Part shown: positions 44,671-54,300 of the stretch, in pieces
How the letters are laid out: every line of letters starts with the position of its first letter
Numbering within the stretch: the first letter of the stretch is position 1
Assembly (NCBI GenBank): GCA_002483365.1
Contig: DLHT01000010.1
Span: 1-64,000 of the forward strand
DNA length: 64,000 bases
Direction of reading: 5' to 3'
Source: Cellvibrio sp. UBA7661
GTDB lineage: Bacteria; Pseudomonadota; Gammaproteobacteria; Pseudomonadales; Cellvibrionaceae
Program-made: the position numbers and the translations under genes
Notes under the pieces: model-generated
Database searches by the model: none
What the model was told of the DNA's origin: nothing
Seen by the model: the letters and a program-made list of their open reading frames with translations, nothing else

Positions 44671-45770
44671 GCACAAAAAAACTATCTGTATTGATCATGG
44701 CGGGTGGAACCGGTGGACATGTGTTCCCCGCATTAGCGGTTGCAAATGAACTGCGTAATCGTGGTGCGGTTATTCATTGGTTGGGCACCGCACGTGGAAT
44801 TGAAATGCGCTTGGTTCCAGCAGCCAATATTCCTTTGCATCTCATCAATATTGAGGGTGTGCGTGGTCGCGGTTTAGTGGGTTTAATTAAGGCTCCTTTT
44901 TTAATTGCCTACGCAGTGATTCAGGCATTTATGATCATTCGTAATATTAAGCCTGATGTGGTGGTGGGGTTTGGTGGCTTTGCATCTGGCCCCGGTGGTG
45001 TTGCTGCCAAATTATCAGCCACACCATTAATTATTCATGAGCAAAATGCTATTGCGGGAACCACTAATCGATTATTGGCAAAAATAGCGACAAAAGTTCT
45101 GGCTGCATTTCCTGATGCCTTTAGTAAAACCAATATTAAACAGGAAGTAGTGGTTGGTAATCCTGTGCGTGAACAAATTAAAAATTTATCATCTGTAACA
45201 GTGCGCTATTCCCAACGCATGCAGCAGCAATTACCTCTACAAGTCCTTGTTGTGGGTGGCAGCTTGGGCGCAAAAGCAATTAATGAATTAATCCCTGCTG
45301 CACTTGCTGAAATGCCACGTCATCTGCGTCCTGTTATTCGTCATCAAACCGGAAAAAATCACGCGCAAGCGACAACAGCGCTGTATATGCAGCATCAGGT
45401 TGATGCAACCATAGAAGAATTTATTGACGATATGGCTGCCGCTTATGCGTGGGCTGATTTAGTTATATGCCGCGCAGGTGCCTTGACCGTATCGGAATTA
45501 ATGATGGCCGGTGTTGCAGCGATTTTAATTCCCTTGCCAAGTGCAATTGACGATCACCAAACATTTAATGCTAAAAACCTGAGCGATACCGGCGCGGGTA
45601 TTTCATTGGTCCAGAAAGATTTAACCGCAGCAAAATTGGCTGCTTTATTGTTAACCGAATTAGCTGACCGCCAGCATTTAATGTCGATGGCGGAAAAAGC
45701 GCAGCAGCTGGCAAAACCTGATGCTGTTGCACAAGTAGCTGATATTTGTGAGGAGGTTGCCCGTGGATAA
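44667..45770 (+). CDS. murG: Lipid II synthase MurG (GlcNAc transferase)
   Basis: A 367-residue peripheral membrane glycosyltransferase (GT28) that adds GlcNAc to lipid I. The N-terminal GGTGGHVFPALAVA loop, GFGGFASGPGGVAAKL and the donor site VVGGSLGAKAINE and AGALTVSELMMAGVAAILIPLPSAIDDHQ are diagnostic. Starts at GTG 44667 overlapping the ftsW stop (GTGA). Confidence 0.97.
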   Translation: MSTKKLSVLIMAGGTGGHVFPALAVANELRNRGAVIHWLGTARGIEMRLVPAANIPLHLINIEGVRGRGLVGLIKAPFLIAYAVIQAFMIIRNIKPDVVVGFGGFASGPGGVAAKLSATPLIIHEQNAIAGTTNRLLAKIATKVLAAFPDAFSKTNIKQEVVVGNPVREQIKNLSSVTVRYSQRMQQQLPLQVLVVGGSLGAKAINELIPAALAEMPRHLRPVIRHQTGKNHAQATTALYMQHQVDATIEEFIDDMAAAYAWADLVICRAGALTVSELMMAGVAAILIPLPSAIDDHQTFNAKNLSDTGAGISLVQKDLTAAKLAALLLTELADRQHLMSMAEKAQQLAKPDAVAQVADICEEVARG

Positions 45771-47211
45771 TTCTACGCAACAATCCATAAGTGGTCGTGC
45801 TAATGGTCACTGTGTTCCAGAAATGCGTCGTATTCGCCGTATCCATTTTATTGGAATTGGCGGAGCAGGAATGAGCGGCATTGCAGAAGTGTTGTTGAAT
45901 CAAGGCTATGAAATTTCTGGCTCTGATATTAAGGAGTCCAGTGTAACTGCTCGCTTGGTCGCCAAAGGCGTCAAAATTTTTATCGGTCATTCGGCCAAGA
46001 ATGTGCGCGAAGCCGATGTTGTTGTTAATTCCAGTGCAGTTAATGCGAGCAATCCGGAAATGCTGGGTGCACGCGAATTGCGAATTCCTATTGTGCGTCG
46101 CGCAGAAATGTTGGGCGAATTGATGCGTTATCGTCACGGAATTGCCGTGGCGGGCACGCACGGAAAAACCACCACCACCAGTTTGTTGGCATCTATTCTT
46201 GCCGCAGCAAAACTGGACCCGACGTTTATTATCGGTGGATTGGTTAACAGCACAGGCACTAATGCACAACTTGGACAGAGCCGGTATTTGGTGGCGGAAG
46301 CCGATGAAAGCGACGCGTCATTTTTACATTTGCAGCCGATGGTGGCGATTGTTACCAATATTGATGCCGACCATATGGAAACCTACGGTGGCGATTTTTC
46401 CAAATTGAAAAAAACGTTTATCGAGTTTTTGCACAATCTTCCATTCTACGGTTTGGCGGTATTATGCGGCGAAGACCCGGTAATCCGCGACATTATTCCT
46501 GAGGTGTCACGTCCGATTTTGACGTACGGTTTTGCAGAGCATTGTGATTTCCGTGCAGTGAATATCAAACAAGACAAAATGCATTCGGAGTTTGATGTCA
46601 TTCGTCCTGGGCATGACAAACCATTGCATATCCGCATCAATATTCCCGGAATTCATAATGTCTTGAATGCAACAGCAGTTATCGCTGTTGCAACAGATGA
46701 AGGTATTAATGATGAGGCAATTCAATCCGGTTTGGAAAATTTCCAAGGGGTTGGTCGCCGTTTCCAGGTGTATGGCAATTTCCCTGTTGGCAATGGTGAG
46801 GCCATGTTGGTTGACGATTATGGTCATCATCCACGCGAAGTTGCTGCTGTCATTAAAGCGGTTCGCGATGGCTGGCCGGAGCGTCGGTTGGTCATGATTT
46901 ATCAGCCGCATCGTTATACCCGTACCCGCGATCTTTATGAAGATTTTGTTGAAGTGCTTTCAACGGTTGATGCATTGGTTATGTTGGAGGTGTACAGCGC
47001 GGGTGAAGATGCAATTCCTGGTGCAGATAGTCGGCATTTGTGCCGCAGCATTCGTGCCCGTGGTGTTGTGGAGCCGATTTTTGTTGAAACGGTCGATGGT
47101 GTTCCGTCCATCATTAAAGACATCGTACGTGCAGGGGATATTGTCATCACACAGGGTGCGGGCAACGTAGGCGTACTCTCACCCGAATTAGCAAAAAGAC
47201 AATTGTGTTAG
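45763..47211 (+). CDS. murC: UDP-MurNAc:L-alanine ligase
   Basis: A 482-residue Mur ligase adding L-alanine to UDP-MurNAc. GTG at 45763 is preferred because an AGGAGG lies 6 bases upstream; this start overlaps the end of murG. Motifs: HFIGIGGAGMSGIAEVL, the P-loop AVAGTHGKTTTTSLLAS, EADESDASFLHLQP and YGHHPREVAAVIKA. Confidence 0.96.
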   Translation: MDNSTQQSISGRANGHCVPEMRRIRRIHFIGIGGAGMSGIAEVLLNQGYEISGSDIKESSVTARLVAKGVKIFIGHSAKNVREADVVVNSSAVNASNPEMLGARELRIPIVRRAEMLGELMRYRHGIAVAGTHGKTTTTSLLASILAAAKLDPTFIIGGLVNSTGTNAQLGQSRYLVAEADESDASFLHLQPMVAIVTNIDADHMETYGGDFSKLKKTFIEFLHNLPFYGLAVLCGEDPVIRDIIPEVSRPILTYGFAEHCDFRAVNIKQDKMHSEFDVIRPGHDKPLHIRINIPGIHNVLNATAVIAVATDEGINDEAIQSGLENFQGVGRRFQVYGNFPVGNGEAMLVDDYGHHPREVAAVIKAVRDGWPERRLVMIYQPHRYTRTRDLYEDFVEVLSTVDALVMLEVYSAGEDAIPGADSRHLCRSIRARGVVEPIFVETVDGVPSIIKDIVRAGDIVITQGAGNVGVLSPELAKRQLC

Positions 47212-47225
47212 AGGTTAAAAAAGAG

Positions 47226-48197
47226 ATGCAAGCAGTCACTCTGCCGATTAGTGAAACATTTAAAAAACAATTGGGCCGCGTAGGTGTGCTTTTTGGTGGC
47301 TTGTCGGCCGAACGGGAAATTTCGTTGCAAAGCGGCGCTGCTGTTATTGCGGCATTGGTTGAAGCAGGTATTGATCATGTTGCAATTGATGTGGGCGATA
47401 ACATTATTGCTGATATTCAGGCCGCCAAAATTGATCGCGCTTTTATTATTTTGCATGGCCCCGGCGGTGAGGATGGTCGCATTCAGGCTTTGTTGGAATT
47501 TTTAAACATCCCTTACACCGGTAGTGATGTGGCCTCATCGGCATTGGCAATGGATAAGCTACGCACCAAACAACTTTGGCGCGGCGTTGATGTTAATGGC
47601 GAGCAAGGTTTGCCAACGCCAGAATTTGCTGTGTTATCCCAAGGTTCAGATTTTGCACACGTGCTGGAGAGTCTGGGCGGCGAAGTGATGGTGAAACCGG
47701 CAAATGAAGGTTCCAGTATTGGTATGTCGCGTGTGAATAGTGCTGCTGATTTGGAGGCCGCTTTTCAAAAAGCAGTGCAATACCAAGGTAGTGTCTTGGT
47801 GGAGCGGTTAATTGTAGGCAGTGAATTTACCGTGGCCATCCTTGATGGTGAGGCTTTACCTCCAATCAAACTGGAAACCAACCATAGCTTTTACGATTTC
47901 AATGCAAAATATATTGCTGAAGACACGCGTTACTTATGCCCTTGTGGTTTGTCATCTGAAAAAGAATTGGAGTTAAAAAAGCTCGCACTCAACGCATTTA
48001 ATGCGCTGGGGTGTCGCGGCTGGGGTCGTGTAGATGTGATGGCTGATGCACAACAGAATTTTTATCTGTTGGAGGTTAACACCGCACCTGGTATGACGAG
48101 CCATAGTTTGGTTCCTATGGCTGCTAAAGCGGTAGGGCTGTCGTTTACCGAATTGGTTTTGACAGTTTTGCGCGCAAGCCTTGCGGTAAAAGTATAA
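47226..48197 (+). CDS. ddlB: D-alanine:D-alanine ligase
   Basis: A 323-residue ATP-grasp enzyme making D-Ala-D-Ala. ATG 47226 is preferred over GTG 47205. Motifs: GVLFGGLSAEREISLQSG, ILHGPGGEDGRIQ, VKPANEGSSIGMSRV and the metal-binding VNTAPGMTSHSLVPMAA. The Gln/Glu pattern is usual for Ddl. It sits between murC and ftsQ as in E. coli. Confidence 0.96.
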   Translation: MQAVTLPISETFKKQLGRVGVLFGGLSAEREISLQSGAAVIAALVEAGIDHVAIDVGDNIIADIQAAKIDRAFIILHGPGGEDGRIQALLEFLNIPYTGSDVASSALAMDKLRTKQLWRGVDVNGEQGLPTPEFAVLSQGSDFAHVLESLGGEVMVKPANEGSSIGMSRVNSAADLEAAFQKAVQYQGSVLVERLIVGSEFTVAILDGEALPPIKLETNHSFYDFNAKYIAEDTRYLCPCGLSSEKELELKKLALNAFNALGCRGWGRVDVMADAQQNFYLLEVNTAPGMTSHSLVPMAAKAVGLSFTELVLTVLRASLAVKV

Positions 48198-48215
48198 GCG
48201 CCATGTGTAAATACT

Positions 48216-49322
48216 ATGCGTGATATGAAAGGAGGGCGGATTGAGCCTCGCATCGGTAACGAGCGGCTTGATCCTGTTGCAGATAAGTCTACGCGACGCA
48301 ATCGTGCGGATGATCTGGCGCTTGCCAGTCGCAAAGAGTCTGGTGCTGGAGCACGCGTAGTACGCGATGTATTAATGGATAGTCCTTCATCGCGTTATGT
48401 TGCTCCGGATTTACCCGTTGCACGGACAGAGTTGCCAACAAAACGTGAACGTGGTTACAGCAAGGTATCGCCTCAAGGGCAAAAAATAGAAGGAAATCGG
48501 CAAAAAAAAGCGCGAGCAACATCGCCGGATGCCCGTAAATGGAATTTTTCCTGGGTAAATCGCAAATTAGGCGCGGGATTATTGGTGTTAGGGATGCTCT
48601 TGGGTGGGTATTGGGTAAGCGAACCTGTCGCAAAAATTTTTGAACGGCCAATAAAAAGTGTCGTGGTTGAAGGTGATTTTAATTTCATCTCGAAACAGCG
48701 TGCTACCGAGCTTATTGGGAATGAAATTAACGGTGACTTTTTGCAGTTGGATTTAATGCAATTGAAAAATGCGTTATTAAATGATCCCTGGGTTGAAAAA
48801 GTTACCTTAAACCGGCGTTGGCCAGACACATTGGTAGTAAAAATTACCGAGCAAAAACCTATTGCTCGTTGGGGAAATGGATTTTTGAATCAACGTGGAG
48901 AAATTGTTCGCATCGAGGATGCAAGCCAACTATCTGGTTTGCCTTGGTTGCAAGGAAATGAATCAGATGCGCCTGAAATTTTGCAGCAATATCAGGATTT
49001 ATCCCAGATTTTGCGCTCGCGAGGGTTGGAAGTTATCGCGTTAAAGTGCGATAACAAAAAATCCTGGCGATTAACGATAAAAAATCACGTAGAAATTGCA
49101 CTTGGACGCGATCAAGTGATGGAAAAAATACGTAGATTTGTTACTGTATACGACACGCACTTAAGCAACGTCTGGATGGATGTAAAAGCGATAGATGCAC
49201 GGTATACAAATGGAGTTTCAGTGCGTTGGGTTGCAGATTCTGCCATGGCAAAAAAACACATAAAAAGCCAGGCACTAGAGAAACTTCCTGCATCCTCACT
49301 ATTAACTGCTCCAAAAATTTAA
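48216..49322 (+). CDS. ftsQ: Cell division protein FtsQ
   Basis: A 368-residue bitopic divisome protein. Residues 1-115 form a long, charged, probably disordered cytoplasmic tail, far longer than in E. coli (about 25 residues). The membrane helix is at 117-136, the POTRA domain starts at IKSVVVEGDFNFISKQ and the beta domain follows (DPWVEKVTLNRRWPDTLVVKITEQKPIARWG). ATG at 48216 is close to a GAAAGGAGG that overlaps codons 4-7, so a later start is conceivable; the next in-frame Met is residue 4. Confidence 0.93.
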   Translation: MRDMKGGRIEPRIGNERLDPVADKSTRRNRADDLALASRKESGAGARVVRDVLMDSPSSRYVAPDLPVARTELPTKRERGYSKVSPQGQKIEGNRQKKARATSPDARKWNFSWVNRKLGAGLLVLGMLLGGYWVSEPVAKIFERPIKSVVVEGDFNFISKQRATELIGNEINGDFLQLDLMQLKNALLNDPWVEKVTLNRRWPDTLVVKITEQKPIARWGNGFLNQRGEIVRIEDASQLSGLPWLQGNESDAPEILQQYQDLSQILRSRGLEVIALKCDNKKSWRLTIKNHVEIALGRDQVMEKIRRFVTVYDTHLSNVWMDVKAIDARYTNGVSVRWVADSAMAKKHIKSQALEKLPASSLLTAPKI

Positions 49323-49384
49323 TCGATTAAAGAAAATCGCCAGTTGTTCAGTAATTGGCAAATAACTGGTAAATGAGGTTATGA

Positions 49385-50623
49385 ATGGCAAACGCTAGCG
49401 ACAACAAAATGATTGTAGGCCTGGATATTGGCACATCCAAGGTTGTGGCTATCGTTGGTGCTATTACTCCGGAAGGCCAATTGGAAATCGTGGGAATTGG
49501 TTCCCATCGTTCCAATGGTTTGAAGAAAGGAGTGGTAGTCAATATCGAATCGACTGTGCTGTCGATTCAGCGCGCAATTGAAGAAGCTGAGTTAATGGCA
49601 GGTTGCCAGATTCACTCGGTATATGCAGGCATTGCTGGTAGTCATATTCGTAGTTTGAATTCCCATGGAATTGTGGCAATCCGCGATCGTGAAGTTTTTC
49701 CCCAGGATTTGGAGCGTGTTATCGATGCTGCCCAAGCTGTCGCTATACCGGCAGACCAAAAAATCCTACACATTTTGCCGCAAGAGTTTTTGATTGATGA
49801 TCAGGACGGCGTAAAAGAACCATTGGGGATGTCAGGCGTTCGCCTGGAGGCCAAGGTTCATTTGGTTACCTGTGCAGTTAATGCAGTACAAAATATTGAA
49901 AAATGTATCCGTCGTTGTGGTTTGGAAGTGGAAGACATCATTCTTGAACAACTGGCCTCCAGTTATTCGGTATTAACTGATGATGAAAAGGAGTTGGGTG
50001 TATGTGTTGTTGATATCGGTGGAGGCACTACAGATATTGCCATCTTCAAAGATGGGGCAATACGTCATACGGGAGTGATTCCGATTGCAGGCGATCAGGT
50101 GACCAACGATATTGCAATGGCATTGCGTACGCCGACACCAAATGCTGAAGAAATTAAAATTAAATACGCATGTGCATTGGCCAAATTGACCAGTCCAGAT
50201 GAAACCATCAAGGTTCCCAGTGTTGGCGACCGACAGCCTCGCGATTTGTCCCGTCAGGCACTAGCTGAAGTCGTTGAACCGCGTTACGACGAATTATTTA
50301 CGTTAGTGCAAGCTGAATTGCGCCGCAGTGGTTACGAAGATTTGATTGCCGCCGGTATTGTCCTTACTGGAGGCACATCCAAAATGGAAGGTGTTATTGA
50401 GTTGGCAGAAGAGATTTTCCATATGCCTGTGCGCTTGGGATCACCGCAAAACATTCGCGGTTTGTCCGATATCGTAAACAATCCTATTTATTCAACAGGT
50501 GTTGGTCTTCTTATATATGCAATGAAACAAAATCTGGGTAGCGGCAGAGCAGTTGCCGGTACCAAAGAAGCTCAAGGGTCGTTGTTTAGCAAAATCAAAA
50601 AAATATTTCAGAGTAATTTTTAA
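49385..50623 (+). CDS. ftsA: Cell division protein FtsA
   Basis: A 412-residue actin-like ATPase that anchors FtsZ at the membrane. VGLDIGTSKVVAIVG (phosphate 1), VVDIGGGTTDIAIFKDG (phosphate 2) and GIVLTGGTSKMEGVIELAEEIF (adenosine) are intact. The C-terminal amphipathic helix SLFSKIKKIFQSNF is the membrane target. It is 62 bp after ftsQ. Confidence 0.97.
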   Translation: MANASDNKMIVGLDIGTSKVVAIVGAITPEGQLEIVGIGSHRSNGLKKGVVVNIESTVLSIQRAIEEAELMAGCQIHSVYAGIAGSHIRSLNSHGIVAIRDREVFPQDLERVIDAAQAVAIPADQKILHILPQEFLIDDQDGVKEPLGMSGVRLEAKVHLVTCAVNAVQNIEKCIRRCGLEVEDIILEQLASSYSVLTDDEKELGVCVVDIGGGTTDIAIFKDGAIRHTGVIPIAGDQVTNDIAMALRTPTPNAEEIKIKYACALAKLTSPDETIKVPSVGDRQPRDLSRQALAEVVEPRYDELFTLVQAELRRSGYEDLIAAGIVLTGGTSKMEGVIELAEEIFHMPVRLGSPQNIRGLSDIVNNPIYSTGVGLLIYAMKQNLGSGRAVAGTKEAQGSLFSKIKKIFQSNF

Positions 50624-50673
50624 CCAAATTTAATTTTCACAAATTGAGTCAAAGGAAACAAAGGGGTGTGGCC

Positions 50674-51855
50674 ATGTTTGAACTAGTTGATAGCATTCAT
50701 CAAAACGCGGTAATCAAAGTGATTGGTGTTGGCGGCGGTGGTGGTAACGCAGTCAAGCATATGATCGCCAGTAAGGTCGAAGGCGTAGAATTTATTTGCG
50801 CTAATACTGATTCACAAGCATTGAAAGATATAGACGCACGTACCGTGTTGCAGTTGGGTAATTCCATGACCAAAGGTTTGGGTGCGGGTGCAAATCCAGA
50901 AGTGGGGCGCCAAGCTGCAATGGAGGATCGCGAGCGAATTGCCGAAGTATTGCGCGGTGCAGATATGGTCTTTATCGCTGCAGGCATGGGCGGTGGTACC
51001 GGTACGGGTGCTGCACCCGTTGTTGCAGAAGTTGCTCGCGATTTGGGTATTTTGACAGTTGCAGTCGTGACCAAGCCTTTCCCGTTTGAAGGCCGTAAAC
51101 GTATGGTTATTGCGGATGCCGGTATCAAAGAGTTAAGTGAACGCGTTGATTCACTTATTACAATTCCTAACGAAAAATTATTGTCAGTACTGGGAAAATC
51201 TACCAGCTTGCTTGATGCTTTCAAGGCAGCAAACAATGTATTGCTCGGCGCGGTACAAGGCATCGCCGATCTTATTATCCGCCCTGGTATGATTAACGTT
51301 GACTTTGCTGACGTTCGTACCGTTATGTCTGAAATGGGCATGGCAATGATGGGGACTGGCCGCGCAACCGGTGAAAACCGTGCACGCGATGCAGCTGAAG
51401 CAGCTATCCGCAGTCCGTTGCTTGAAGATGTAAATTTGCAAGGTGCTCGCGGTATTCTGGTTAACATTACAGCCGGTATTGATTTGTCCTTGGGTGAATA
51501 CTCTGAAGTAGGAAGCATCATTGAAGAGTTTGCATCAGGCGACGCTACTGTGGTTGTGGGTACGGTTATTGACCCAGAATTGACTAACGAACTGCGTGTG
51601 ACAGTTGTGGCAACCGGTTTGGGTGTAGTTGAGAAAGTAATTGCTCCAGTGAAAGATACAAAACCTGCTCCTACTAAAGTTGTCGACAATACTCGTCGCG
51701 CAGCACCAGCGGTGGATTATTCTACGCTTGATCGTCCTGCACAATTACGTGCTAACGCTCATTCGTCCAATGCTGCTGCGCTGGCTGCACCATTGGGCGA
51801 TAAAGAGCTGGAATATCTTGATATCCCGGCATTTTTGCGTCGTCAGGCAGACTAA
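50674..51855 (+). CDS. ftsZ: Cell division GTPase FtsZ
   Basis: A 393-residue tubulin-like GTPase forming the Z ring. ATG 50674 (MFELVDSIHQNAVIKVIGVGGGGGNAV) is preferred over a TTG 30 bp upstream. The GTP-binding GAGMGGGTGTGAAPVVAEVAR signature and the NVDFADVRTVM T7-loop region are present. The C-terminal peptide LDIPAFLRRQAD binds FtsA and ZipA. Length is as expected. Confidence 0.97.
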   Translation: MFELVDSIHQNAVIKVIGVGGGGGNAVKHMIASKVEGVEFICANTDSQALKDIDARTVLQLGNSMTKGLGAGANPEVGRQAAMEDRERIAEVLRGADMVFIAAGMGGGTGTGAAPVVAEVARDLGILTVAVVTKPFPFEGRKRMVIADAGIKELSERVDSLITIPNEKLLSVLGKSTSLLDAFKAANNVLLGAVQGIADLIIRPGMINVDFADVRTVMSEMGMAMMGTGRATGENRARDAAEAAIRSPLLEDVNLQGARGILVNITAGIDLSLGEYSEVGSIIEEFASGDATVVVGTVIDPELTNELRVTVVATGLGVVEKVIAPVKDTKPAPTKVVDNTRRAAPAVDYSTLDRPAQLRANAHSSNAAALAAPLGDKELEYLDIPAFLRRQAD

Positions 51856-51956
51856 TAGCCAATTAGCTATAGGGAAGATTGCCAGTTTTAACTGGTTGGC
51901 TTCTTCTCTGGTTGATAACATGCCCAAGAGTTAATAGATGTATGAAGGGTATGTAG

Positions 51957-52868
51957 ATGATTAAACAGCGAACGCTTAAAAATGCAATCCGCACGACAGG
52001 TGTGGGGCTTCACACAGGTGACAAGATTCATCTGACGCTGTTGCCTGCATCTGTTGATAGTGGAATTGTATTTCGTCGGGTGGACTTGGATCCCCCTGTT
52101 GAAATCAAAGCGACCGCTAAAAGTGTAGGAGAAACGACACTTTCTACTTGCCTAATCAAAGATGATGTCAGGGTGTCAACTGTAGAGCATCTTATGTCTG
52201 CTTTGGCCGGGTTAGGTATTGATAATGCGATTGTCGAATTAGATGCTCCCGAAATTCCGATCATGGATGGCAGTGCCGGTCCCTTTGTGTTTTTGATTCA
52301 ATCTGCCGGCGTTCAGGAACAAGATGCACCTAAAAAGTTCGTACGTATCAAAAAGGAAGTAACTCTGAGAGATGGTGACAAATACGCCACATTCTTGCCT
52401 TTTAATGGTTTTAAAGTGTCGTTTTCGATTGAATTTGATCATCCTGTATTTAAAGACCGCCGACCACAAACTGAGCTGGAGTTTTCCAGCTCGACTTTTG
52501 TAAGAGATATTAGTCGTGCGCGGACTTTTGGTTTTATGCACGAAATCGAATACCTGCGCTCCAAAGGTTTAGCTCGCGGAGGCAGTATGGATAATGCCAT
52601 TGTAGTAGACCAGTATCGTATTCTTAACGAAGATGGTTTGCGTTTCGAGGATGAGTTTGTAAAGCACAAAGTGCTGGATGCGATTGGTGATTTGTATATG
52701 TTGGGCAACAGTTTGCTTTGTGAATATCGCGCTCATAAGTCAGGACATTCACTGAACAATCGTGCTTTGCGCTTGTTGCTCGAACAGCCTGATGCTTGGG
52801 AAATCGTCACTTTCGACGGGCAGCAGAAGTTACCAATCACTTATGTTACCCCTACAGCAGCTGCTTAA
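51957..52868 (+). CDS. lpxC: UDP-3-O-acyl-N-acetylglucosamine deacetylase LpxC
   Basis: A 303-residue zinc enzyme, the committed step of lipid A synthesis. Motifs: QRTLKNAIRTTGVGLHTG, VSTVEHLMSALAGLGIDNA (zinc His), DNAIVVDQYRILNEDG, VKHKVLDAIGDLYMLG and AHKSGHSLNNRAL (catalytic His region). It lies 101 bp after ftsZ and is followed by a long inverted repeat. Confidence 0.97.
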   Translation: MIKQRTLKNAIRTTGVGLHTGDKIHLTLLPASVDSGIVFRRVDLDPPVEIKATAKSVGETTLSTCLIKDDVRVSTVEHLMSALAGLGIDNAIVELDAPEIPIMDGSAGPFVFLIQSAGVQEQDAPKKFVRIKKEVTLRDGDKYATFLPFNGFKVSFSIEFDHPVFKDRRPQTELEFSSSTFVRDISRARTFGFMHEIEYLRSKGLARGGSMDNAIVVDQYRILNEDGLRFEDEFVKHKVLDAIGDLYMLGNSLLCEYRAHKSGHSLNNRALRLLLEQPDAWEIVTFDGQQKLPITYVTPTAAA

Positions 52869-52873
52869 AGCGA

Positions 52874-52912
52874 TTTAGGGTGATGTTTAATTTGTGAACA
52901 TCACCCTAAATT
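52874..52912. terminator. Large inverted repeat after lpxC (probable end of dcw operon)
   Basis: ATTTAGGGTGATGTT and AACATCACCCTAAAT form a perfect 15 bp stem with a 9-base loop, 5 bp after the lpxC stop. There is only a short T-poor tail, so it may be a weak terminator or an RNA-stabilising hairpin. The rest of the gap to 53210 shows only a smaller AAACGCTT/AAGCGTTT hairpin at 53035-53075. Confidence 0.75.
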
Positions 52913-53210
52913 TCTACTTGTTAATTCCTTCCTATTTGTGCGATATTTCGGGCAGGTACCATTATGGGTGCCTTGCAAGGAGCCTCCGCACTACACATTT
53001 TATTTTATAAAACATGTGTAATATGTTGTTTTTTAAACGCTTTTCATTAGTTGTTCAATAACCTAGAAGCGTTTTTCAATGGATGTCTTATTTGTGTCTT
53101 GTTAAGAGCAGGATGCAATCTGAAAGTCGAAATTTTTAATAAAAGTCCGATTAGATCCTGAATTTTCAGTTGCGGGCTTTTTCATCCATAAAAAAGTAGA
53201 TTTCTAAACA

Positions 53211-54140
53211 ATGAAGATTATTATCGTCAACAAAGATCATGCGCAGGCTCGCAGTTTTACCCTGGGTGGGTGGACGCGTGCATTCCTGTCTGTCTGCCTG
53301 TTGGGGATTCCGACTTTTGTAGGAGCTTGGGGTTACAGTTGGCTGGTTTCAGATGAAAAAGGTGGCTTTTTTAACTCTGATACCAAAGCATGGATGGATA
53401 TCCTTTCTGCGCGAGAGTCTGAAATAGAGCAAGAGCGAGAGGCATCTGAGGCTCAAATTGCTGCGCTCACCAGCAAGATGGCCGAATTACAAGCTCGTCT
53501 CATGCGGCTCGATGCTCTTGGGGAGAAATTGACCTCTGCCGCTAATCTTGAACAAGGTGAATTCGATTTTGGCCAAGTTCCTGCCTTGGGCGGCCCATCG
53601 GCGGCCACTCCAGATGCGGCTTATGCTAAGCCGGATTTTTTTGCTGCGATTGACCAACTTTCAGCGCAGGTGGATAGTAGAGAGCAACAGCTTAATACCA
53701 TAGACGCTTTATTAGCCAATCGTAGTTTGCAGCAAGAAACTTGGGTTTCTGGTGCGCCTGTTGCAAATGCTTGGGTTTCATCACGCTACGGTTACAGAAA
53801 AGACCCTTTTACAGGTAAAACTGAATTCCATTCCGGAATTGATTTTACCGCTCGTCAGGGAAGTAAAGTCAGTACTGTTGCCGCAGGTATTGTCAATTGG
53901 TCCGGACGTCATCCTGAATATGGCAATATGGTTGAGATCAAACATGGAGATGGTTTGGTTACCCGCTACGCGCACAACAAATCCAATCTTGTGAAAGCCG
54001 GCGATGTTGTCAAAAAGGGTCAGGTTATTGCTCTGTCCGGGTCAACTGGGCGTTCAACTGCTCCTCATGTTCATTTTGAAGTCTACAAAAACGGTAGGGT
54101 AGTTGACCCTGCAGCATATATCCGACGTACCAACCGATAA
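53211..54140 (+). CDS. M23 (LytM-type) peptidoglycan endopeptidase
   Basis: A 309-residue membrane-anchored protein. One helix lies at about 22-45. A coiled coil with many Glu, Gln and Ala residues spans about 60-110. The C-terminal domain is an M23 peptidase: HSGIDF (first zinc His and Asp), then VEIKHGDGLVTRYAHNKS and APHVHFEVYKNG with HxH zinc ligand motif intact. It may cleave peptide cross-links or act as an amidase activator. It is in the place of secM in E. coli, between lpxC and secA, so it could share their transcript. Confidence 0.9.
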   Translation: MKIIIVNKDHAQARSFTLGGWTRAFLSVCLLGIPTFVGAWGYSWLVSDEKGGFFNSDTKAWMDILSARESEIEQEREASEAQIAALTSKMAELQARLMRLDALGEKLTSAANLEQGEFDFGQVPALGGPSAATPDAAYAKPDFFAAIDQLSAQVDSREQQLNTIDALLANRSLQQETWVSGAPVANAWVSSRYGYRKDPFTGKTEFHSGIDFTARQGSKVSTVAAGIVNWSGRHPEYGNMVEIKHGDGLVTRYAHNKSNLVKAGDVVKKGQVIALSGSTGRSTAPHVHFEVYKNGRVVDPAAYIRRTNR

Positions 54141-54300
54141 TATCCCGCTCTTCTTTGTTGGCAGCAGATTTCTTACTTGCTTTAGTCAACGCCTTCCTAT
54201 TTACTTGCCAGCCTTTATTCTCGGCAATTCACTGCTATTTCGTGGATATTCGCTGCGCAAAATATATTCAGTTTATTAGATTTTTCATGGTGTTAAGAAA

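Noticed and set aside
52874..52912. Inverted repeat after lpxC as an attachment site
   Set aside because: It has no partner repeat elsewhere that I can see and its position after a stop codon fits a transcript-end hairpin.
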